DNA from: Streptomyces sp. SCUT-3
GTDB lineage: Bacteria > Actinomycetota > Actinomycetes > Streptomycetales > Streptomycetaceae
NCBI RefSeq assembly: GCF_014083985.1
Contig: NZ_CP046907.1
Coordinates: forward strand, 3,944,501 to 4,008,500
Length of the DNA: 64,000 nt
Reading direction: 5' to 3'
The position numbers and the translations under genes are program-made. Below, in pieces: positions 62,787 through 64,000 of this stretch (position 1 is its first letter; each line of letters begins with the position of its first letter). Under the pieces are notes generated by a model that saw only the letters and a list, made by a program, of their open reading frames with translations, had not been told where the DNA came from and did not search any database.

Positions 62787-62815
62787 GCATCCCCCACCGA
62801 CAATCGTGCGGTGGC

Positions 62816-62849
62816 GTCCCGGGCGCCGCAGTCCTGCGGCGCCCGGGAC
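62816..62849 (-). terminator. Strong hairpin after the TPR-type gene
   Basis: 16-bp perfect stem (62816-62831 with 62834-62849) and a 2-nt loop, 20 bp after the stop. It separates this gene from the nuclease operon. Confidence 0.8.
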
Positions 62850-62868
62850 ACGGCCGGTTGACGCCCGG

Positions 62869-64000
62869 TCAGACCGCCCCGGCCCGGTCCGCGCGGGCCT
62901 GCGCGTAGTGCTCCAGGAAGGCGGCGGCGGCCGGATTGCCGCGGTGCCCGCGCAGCCCGCGGGCGGCGTCGTCCAGCATGCCGCGGATGCGCGAGGAGCG
63001 GACCCGGTCCATCAGCAGCAGCGCCTCCTCCGCCTGGTGGGCGGCCTCGTCCACGCACCCGGCGCCCACCAGGTCGACGACCAGTTCGGCGGTGAACAGG
63101 GCGATGTTGCGACCGAAGTGGGGGTCCTGGAGCTCCACCGCCCGGCGGGCGTACCCGGCGGCGCGCGCGTGCTCGCCGAGCGCCGCCCAGCACTGGGCCT
63201 GCAGCCCGTACAGCTCGGCCTCGCCGAAGAACGACATCCACTCGGGGTCGTCGTCGCAGGTGCCGCGGCCGAACAGGGCGTGCGCCCGGTTCAGCGCGCC
63301 CTCGCACGCCGTCCGGTCGCCCAGCCCCGCCCAGCCGCCCGCCTCGCGCAGCGCCAGCAGCGACTGCAGCCGCGCCGAGGGGACCTGCCGCGCGGCCCGG
63401 CGGGCGGCCTGCGCCGCCCGCACCGCCTCGCGGGGGCGTCCCGCGTCCCGCGCCAGGAAGGCCGTGTTGCAGAAGGCGTGCGCCTCCAGGGCCGGGTCGT
63501 CCGACAACCGGGCGGTCGCCAGGGCCTCCGCGTAGTGCGCGCGGGCCTCGGCCAGGCGGCCCGAGTCGTGGGCCAGCCAGCCCACCGTGATGGCCAGTTC
63601 GCCGGCCCCGGCGTGCAGCCGGTCGGCCACGGCGGCGGAGCCGGGCTGCTCGTCGAGCAGCCCGTGGGCGACGCGCAGGATGTGCCCGGCCCGCCGGTAG
63701 ATGGCGTCGGCACCGTACTGGTCGTCCAGCAGCCGGATGCCGCGCACGGACTCCTCGACCGCCCGGACCTCGGCGGTACCGACTCCGCGGCCCCCGCCCG
63801 CCGGCACGTCCGGCACGTCCGGCACGTCCGACGCACCGGTGCCGGTGCCGTGCCCGGCTGCCCGGGCCGGGCGGGGCCCCAGGGCGAGCGCCGAGGCGAT
63901 CGCCACGGAGCCCCCTGCCATGAATGCGCGACGCAGCACGTCGCTCTCCTCGTCGTTCTCGTTCCGGTGCCCGGAAGGGCAGTTCTCGGGCTCCCCCTCC
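62869..64000 (-). CDS. TPR-type regulator C-terminal part (partial at right edge)
   Basis: The frame is open to the window edge: upstream of VLRRAFMAGG it still reads EPENCPSGHRNENDEESD. A gene starting at GTG 63939 is possible, but extension beyond the window is more likely, giving the usual actinomycete N-terminal domain plus TPR layout. The visible part has tetratricopeptide-like helical repeats (GRLAEARAHYAEALATARL, ALEAHAFCNTAFLARDAGRPREAVRAA core, LGEHARAAGYARRAVEL). Three tandem GGCACGTCC units (63803-63829) code DVP repeats near the N-terminal end. Function and target unknown. Confidence 0.65.
   Translation of the reverse strand, partial: EGEPENCPSGHRNENDEESDVLRRAFMAGGSVAIASALALGPRPARAAGHGTGTGASDVPDVPDVPAGGGRGVGTAEVRAVEESVRGIRLLDDQYGADAIYRRAGHILRVAHGLLDEQPGSAAVADRLHAGAGELAITVGWLAHDSGRLAEARAHYAEALATARLSDDPALEAHAFCNTAFLARDAGRPREAVRAAQAARRAARQVPSARLQSLLALREAGGWAGLGDRTACEGALNRAHALFGRGTCDDDPEWMSFFGEAELYGLQAQCWAALGEHARAAGYARRAVELQDPHFGRNIALFTAELVVDLVGAGCVDEAAHQAEEALLLMDRVRSSRIRGMLDDAARGLRGHRGNPAAAAFLEHYAQARADRAGAV
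63803..63829. repeat. 9-bp tandem repeat, three copies
   Basis: GGCACGTCC three times in a row, in frame, coding Asp-Val-Pro repeats (minus strand) in the linker of the TPR-type protein. Confidence 0.85.

Overview
The window is chromosomal DNA of a high-GC actinomycete, almost certainly a Streptomyces. GC is extreme throughout. The gene set includes an SsgA-like sporulation protein, a cvnABCD conservon, a Mec/CysO/CysM cysteine locus, ClpS beside a DUF2017 gene, and 4-hydroxyphenylpyruvate dioxygenase close to ssgG. Several genes look leaderless, with a TANNNT-type -10 box 6-7 nt before the start codon. I see no rRNA, CRISPR array, insertion sequence or prophage. Nearly everything looks like conserved core-region content, with small local insertions, deletions and duplications.

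Layout. 0-5.1 kb: the end of an IclR-like regulator, a PDZ-less S16 (Lon-type) protease, an RDD membrane protein, and an Lrp/AsnC regulator divergent from hppD (tyrosine catabolism), followed by a GlcD-like flavoprotein. 5.1-10.3 kb: ssgG, three tandem RDD-family membrane proteins with low-complexity N-termini, a small unknown and a NADAR protein. 10.4-13.7 kb: NAD salvage (pncB, pncA), clpS and a DUF2017 gene. 14-17.6 kb: an AGCS symporter, then a JAMM protease, a Cys-containing leader peptide, the sulfur carrier CysO and CysM. 18-20.8 kb: an MBL-fold hydrolase, an orphan PTS IIB protein, rph and rdgB. 20.8-22.8 kb: an odd tRNA with a Leu(UAG) anticodon, with two overlapping HNH genes directly 5' of it, and a bcp peroxiredoxin. 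22.9-31.4 kb: DUF3618, a GroES-like protein, a class A PBP, a GlsB-like protein, an SGNH hydrolase, DUF445, a small membrane protein and a second YidC.

31.4-35 kb: a Gfo/Idh/MocA oxidoreductase and UPF0303 pair divergent from a ROK regulator around a 27-bp inverted repeat, then a NagD-like phosphatase. 35-42.3 kb: a hypothetical, a GAF-ANTAR regulator, an acyl-CoA synthetase, and a PucR regulator divergent from a DadA-like amino-acid oxidase. 42.4-43.9 kb: two tRNA-Lys genes in a 131-bp direct repeat flanking a shortened MFS gene. 44-48.6 kb: an ehuBCDA-type polar amino acid/ectoine ABC transporter, with an apparent frameshift in ehuC, and a class III aminotransferase. 48.8-52 kb: conservon cvnABCD. 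52.3-57.2 kb: an LLM flavoprotein, a PAS-GGDEF-EAL protein, a secreted M6 metalloprotease and a third tRNA-Lys. 57.2-64 kb: two small unknowns, then a tightly overlapping operon of a Cas4/AddB-like Fe-S nuclease, a 543-aa protein of unknown family and an SF1 helicase. The window ends in a TPR-type protein cut by the edge.

The best candidate for an undescribed system is the nuclease-unknown-helicase operon at 58.5-62.8 kb. Other items worth attention are the tRNA/HNH arrangement at 20.8-22.2 kb and the leader-peptide-controlled cysteine locus at 16.1-17.6 kb.
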